This document shows positions 5,459 through 7,269 of a stretch of DNA of 7,269 nucleotides, piece after piece. Source of the stretch: an uncultured Acidimicrobiaceae bacterium (GTDB taxonomy: Bacteria > Actinomycetota > Acidimicrobiia > Acidimicrobiales > Ilumatobacteraceae); the NCBI GenBank assembly GCA_903934195.1, contig CAIZMV010000055.1, positions 1 to 7,269 of the forward strand, in the 5' to 3' direction. A program made the position numbers and the translations under genes. How positions within the stretch are numbered: the first letter of the stretch is position 1; the number at the start of each line of letters is the position of its first letter. Under the pieces are notes generated by a model that searched no databases, was not told where the DNA came from, and was given only the letters and a program-made list of their open reading frames with translations.

Positions 5459-5920
5459 ATGACCTCGCTTAAAGACACCCTGAAATCAGATCTCACTGCT
5501 GCCATGAAAGCGGGAGATGACATGTTGAAGTCGACATTGCGTATGACTATTGCTGCGGTTATGAATGCTGAAGTTGCTGGCTCTGAAGCAGTTGAGTTGT
5601 CAGATGATCAGGTGCTGAAAATCTTGCAAGCTGAATCGAAGAAGCGCCTTGAATCTGCAGAGATTTACCAACAGGCCGGCCGTACTGAAGCTGCAGCGCA
5701 AGAATTGGCGGAAGCCGAAATATTGGCTCGTTATCTTCCGGCTGCAATGAGCGACGATGAGTTGCTTGTCATCGTGAATGAAGAGGTTGCTGCCGCAGTT
5801 GCCGCTGGCAACGAAGGTGCGAAAGCAATGGGCCTTGTGGTGAAAGCAGTTCGTGCTCGTGCAGGCTCAAGTGCCGACGGAGCAAAGATTGCTGCTCTTG
5901 TGAAGAGTGCGCTCGGCTGA
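5459..5920 (+). CDS. yqeY: GatB/YqeY domain protein
   Basis: This is a 153-residue soluble helical protein matching the stand-alone YqeY family over its full usual length (about 150). Typical features are the N-terminal SLKDTLKSDLTAAMKAGDDMLKSTLR, the central QAESKKRLESAEIYQQAGR segment, ILARYLPAAMSDDEL, and the C-terminal GAKAMGLVVKAVRARAGSSADGAKIAALVK. The C-terminal half resembles the tRNA-binding tail of the GatB subunit of the tRNA amidotransferase, so RNA or tRNA binding is the usual proposal. No enzymatic activity is established for the free-standing form. The catalytic kinase-like part of GatB is absent. The start ATG has no clear Shine-Dalgarno site; a CAGACT at 5447-5452 sits at the leaderless spacing but is a weak -10. 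The stop overlaps the next start by one base, so the two are translationally coupled. It lies just after the oxidase terminator and opens a new transcription unit. Confidence 0.93.
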   Translation: MTSLKDTLKSDLTAAMKAGDDMLKSTLRMTIAAVMNAEVAGSEAVELSDDQVLKILQAESKKRLESAEIYQQAGRTEAAAQELAEAEILARYLPAAMSDDELLVIVNEEVAAAVAAGNEGAKAMGLVVKAVRARAGSSADGAKIAALVKSALG

Positions 5921-6549
5921 TGACGTCGTCAACGCAGGGTCCTGACGTTGCGCCCGTATCTTCATCCATGCAACGAGCAGTTGATGCGCTGCGCCGAACC
6001 ATGAAAGCCATCTATCACGTGCATCCAGAGCATGACAGCGATGAAATCGCGTCTATTGCAGAGCATTTAGAGAAGGAAATAGTTGCTGCTGGCACGATGG
6101 GTCTTGGCCAACCATCACTAGAGCGTCATACGCGTAGCCCGCTGAACGGCACGATGAATCCGATGGCACCGCCAATGACGTTTGAATATGGCGAGAACAG
6201 CATCACGGCAACGGTTCGTTTCCACGAGGGATACCAAGGCCCCCCTGCATGTGTGCATGGGGGAATGGTTGCTGCACTTCTTGACGATGCACTTGGTCGC
6301 ACACGCCACCTAACAGGCCGCAACTGCGTCACTGGCTCGCTGAACATCACGTATAAACGGCCAACTCCGCTGAATGCCGACCTTTTGGTTAACGCCAGAA
6401 TCGATGAGATTCATGAGCGCAAGTTCATTGTGAGCGGGGAAATCACCTATGACGGTGAAGTCACAGCCTCTGCTATTGGGGTTTTCGTGTTTCTGGATAC
6501 GGAAAAATTCAATGCACTCGTTTCTGATGCTCGCTCTGCCTCGCGCTGA
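5920..6549 (+). CDS. PaaI-type hotdog-fold thioesterase
   Basis: This protein probably hydrolyses acyl-CoA thioesters in the cytoplasm. The hotdog domain occupies about residues 85-195. It has VHGGMVAALLDDALG (112-126), where His113-Gly-Gly and the following helix with Asp122/123 form the PaaI/4HBT-type active site, then TGSLNITYKRPTPLNADLLV (138-157), the conserved strand following the helix. An extra region of about 80 residues precedes it. Its helical part (about 17-57, RAVDALRRTMKAI...IASIAEHLEKEIV) is not part of the core fold and is seen in longer actinobacterial relatives. The ATG overlaps the YqeY stop as TGATG, which supports coupling; a second ATG at 5968 is possible but has no better context. 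Acyl substrate cannot be read from sequence. A G/C-rich hairpin (6241-6263) falls over the active-site codons, probably by chance of codon choice. Confidence 0.9.
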   Translation: MTSSTQGPDVAPVSSSMQRAVDALRRTMKAIYHVHPEHDSDEIASIAEHLEKEIVAAGTMGLGQPSLERHTRSPLNGTMNPMAPPMTFEYGENSITATVRFHEGYQGPPACVHGGMVAALLDDALGRTRHLTGRNCVTGSLNITYKRPTPLNADLLVNARIDEIHERKFIVSGEITYDGEVTASAIGVFVFLDTEKFNALVSDARSASR

Positions 6550-6589
6550 GGCAACAATAAGTACAAGCTCACTTGAAAGGTCATGACAT

Positions 6590-7159
6590 ATGTCTGATGA
6601 ACTAATCCTCGATTCACTTCGCCGCCGGTTTCGCGCACTGTTCTCTTTGTATGAAGACGCGACTGCAACTATGACTCTTGAGCAAGTGAACCATCGCGAG
6701 AAGGCCCGCGTTATGCCAATTGCCTTTTCGTTGTTTCACTACGTCAACATGATTGACGCTTCAATGATGATGTTGACTGGTGAGATGTTCATCTGCAATG
6801 ACGAAATTCTTGATGCGATTAACCCTGGTATTCGTGACCACGGTAAGCACAAGACTGTGGACGAAATGGATGTACAACAAATCGGGAACTACGAAGCCTT
6901 CATTGACTACATGAATCAAGTCTTTGCTCGGATCGAAACGTGGTTGGCAACATTGAAGCCAGAAGACCTCACTCGTCTTGTTGTACCTCGGCCATTCGGC
7001 CCACAAGTCATCAATACATTCTCGGCTCGTGTTGCTGGCCCAGAGGGAATCACTGTTCTTGATGGCGTCGAGTGCTGGTTGTACCAACACGGCATGCGCC
7101 ACATGGGTGAAATTGAACTGTCCCGCGCCTTTGTTGGCCTGCAAGGCATGACTTCCTAG
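6590..7159 (+). CDS. DinB-like putative metal-dependent protein
   Basis: This 189-residue, largely helical protein fits the DinB superfamily four-helix bundle. The expected metal-binding histidines are visible: His50 in SLFHYVNMID (helix 2) and His167 plus His171 in LYQHGMRHMGEIELSRA near the C-terminus, the usual HxxxHxGxI pattern. Characterised members are thiol-dependent enzymes (mycothiol or bacillithiol S-transferases and mycothiol-dependent maleylpyruvate isomerase). In an actinobacterium mycothiol would be the natural partner, but the substrate here is unknown. The start is supported by GAAAGG at 6575-6580, 9 bases before the ATG. It lies 40 bases after the thioesterase gene on the same strand with no terminator between, so it may be the third gene of that operon. 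Despite the superfamily name it has no link to the DNA polymerase called DinB. The family call rests on the His pattern and helix layout. Confidence 0.75.
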   Translation: MSDELILDSLRRRFRALFSLYEDATATMTLEQVNHREKARVMPIAFSLFHYVNMIDASMMMLTGEMFICNDEILDAINPGIRDHGKHKTVDEMDVQQIGNYEAFIDYMNQVFARIETWLATLKPEDLTRLVVPRPFGPQVINTFSARVAGPEGITVLDGVECWLYQHGMRHMGEIELSRAFVGLQGMTS

Positions 7160-7168
7160 AAAATCGGC

Positions 7169-7244
7169 TGGCGCCCACGGCAGGAATTGAACCTGCGACC
7201 CCTTGCTCCGGAGGCAAGTGCTCTATCCGCTGAGCTACGTGAGC
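7169..7244 (-). tRNA. tRNA-Arg (anticodon CCG)
   Basis: A complete cloverleaf reads on the minus strand. The acceptor stem is GCTCACG (5') with CGTGGGC (3'), seven pairs including one T-G wobble. The D-arm has GCTC/GAGC. The anticodon stem CTTGC/GCAAG carries the loop CTCCGGA, giving anticodon CCG, which reads the Arg codon CGG. The variable loop GGGTC is short, and the T-arm GCAGG/CCTGC has the loop TTCAATT. The mature body is 73 bases (7172-7244) with G as discriminator, and the CCA tail is encoded in the DNA (7171-7169). The gene is convergent with the DinB-like gene and ends 9 bases from its stop. Confidence 0.97.
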
Positions 7245-7269
7245 GTGACGTGAAGAATCACGATGAGGG

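Noticed and set aside
5459..5920. YqeY as a truncated GatB amidotransferase subunit
   Set aside because: It has its own start, normal stand-alone YqeY length and no remnant of the GatB catalytic domain upstream; a terminator separates it from the preceding gene.
6241..6263. Strong hairpin CCCCCTGCA-TGTG-TGCA(T)GGGGG inside the thioesterase gene
   Set aside because: It falls on the Pro-Pro and His-Gly-Gly-Met codons of the conserved active site and has a bulge and no U-run, so codon choice explains it better than a regulatory role.
7249..7262. Inverted repeat CGTGA-AGAA-TCACG upstream of the tRNA as an attachment site or promoter element
   Set aside because: Only five-base arms, no direct repeat of the tRNA end and no integrase gene; it lies at the window edge, so nothing more can be said.

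Overview
The window looks like ordinary chromosome from an actinobacterium. A freshwater or marine Acidimicrobiia-type lineage is my best guess. The grounds are a FadE-type acyl-CoA dehydrogenase, a DUF2889 protein, a DHA2-type efflux pump, roughly balanced base composition, and apparently leaderless genes with a TANNNT -10 box just ahead of the start codon. This placement is inference; the window holds no rRNA or marker gene that settles it. I see no mobile element, CRISPR array, phage gene or defence system.

Layout: (1) 2-673, the 3' part of an acyl-CoA dehydrogenase gene entering from the left. (2) 676-2154 (minus), a 14-TM DHA2 drug efflux transporter convergent with it; its reading frame probably extends upstream to an AUC codon at 2196. 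(3) 2155-2253, a compact divergent promoter region with a 19-bp operator-like palindrome. (4) 2254-2781, an O6-alkylguanine-DNA alkyltransferase, followed closely by (5) 2791-3141, a small DoxX-like membrane protein. (6) 3145-3804 (minus), a DUF2889 protein convergent with DoxX. (7) 3997-5373, a membrane-anchored multicopper oxidase with an extra N-terminal cupredoxin domain, ending in a strong intrinsic terminator at 5389-5429. (8) 5459-7159, a likely operon of YqeY-like protein, PaaI-like thioesterase (start overlapping the preceding stop by one base) and DinB-like protein. (9) 7169-7244 (minus), a tRNA-Arg(CCG) with an encoded CCA end. Coding density is very high and no gene-free stretch exceeds about 200 bases.

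The genes do not form one pathway. The most interesting points are the three-cupredoxin oxidase, with residues for two type 1 copper sites and one trinuclear site, and the divergent transporter/alkyltransferase control region. In that region the spacing of the -10 box suggests leaderless transcription and a rare AUC start. I did not find a convincing new multi-gene system here.
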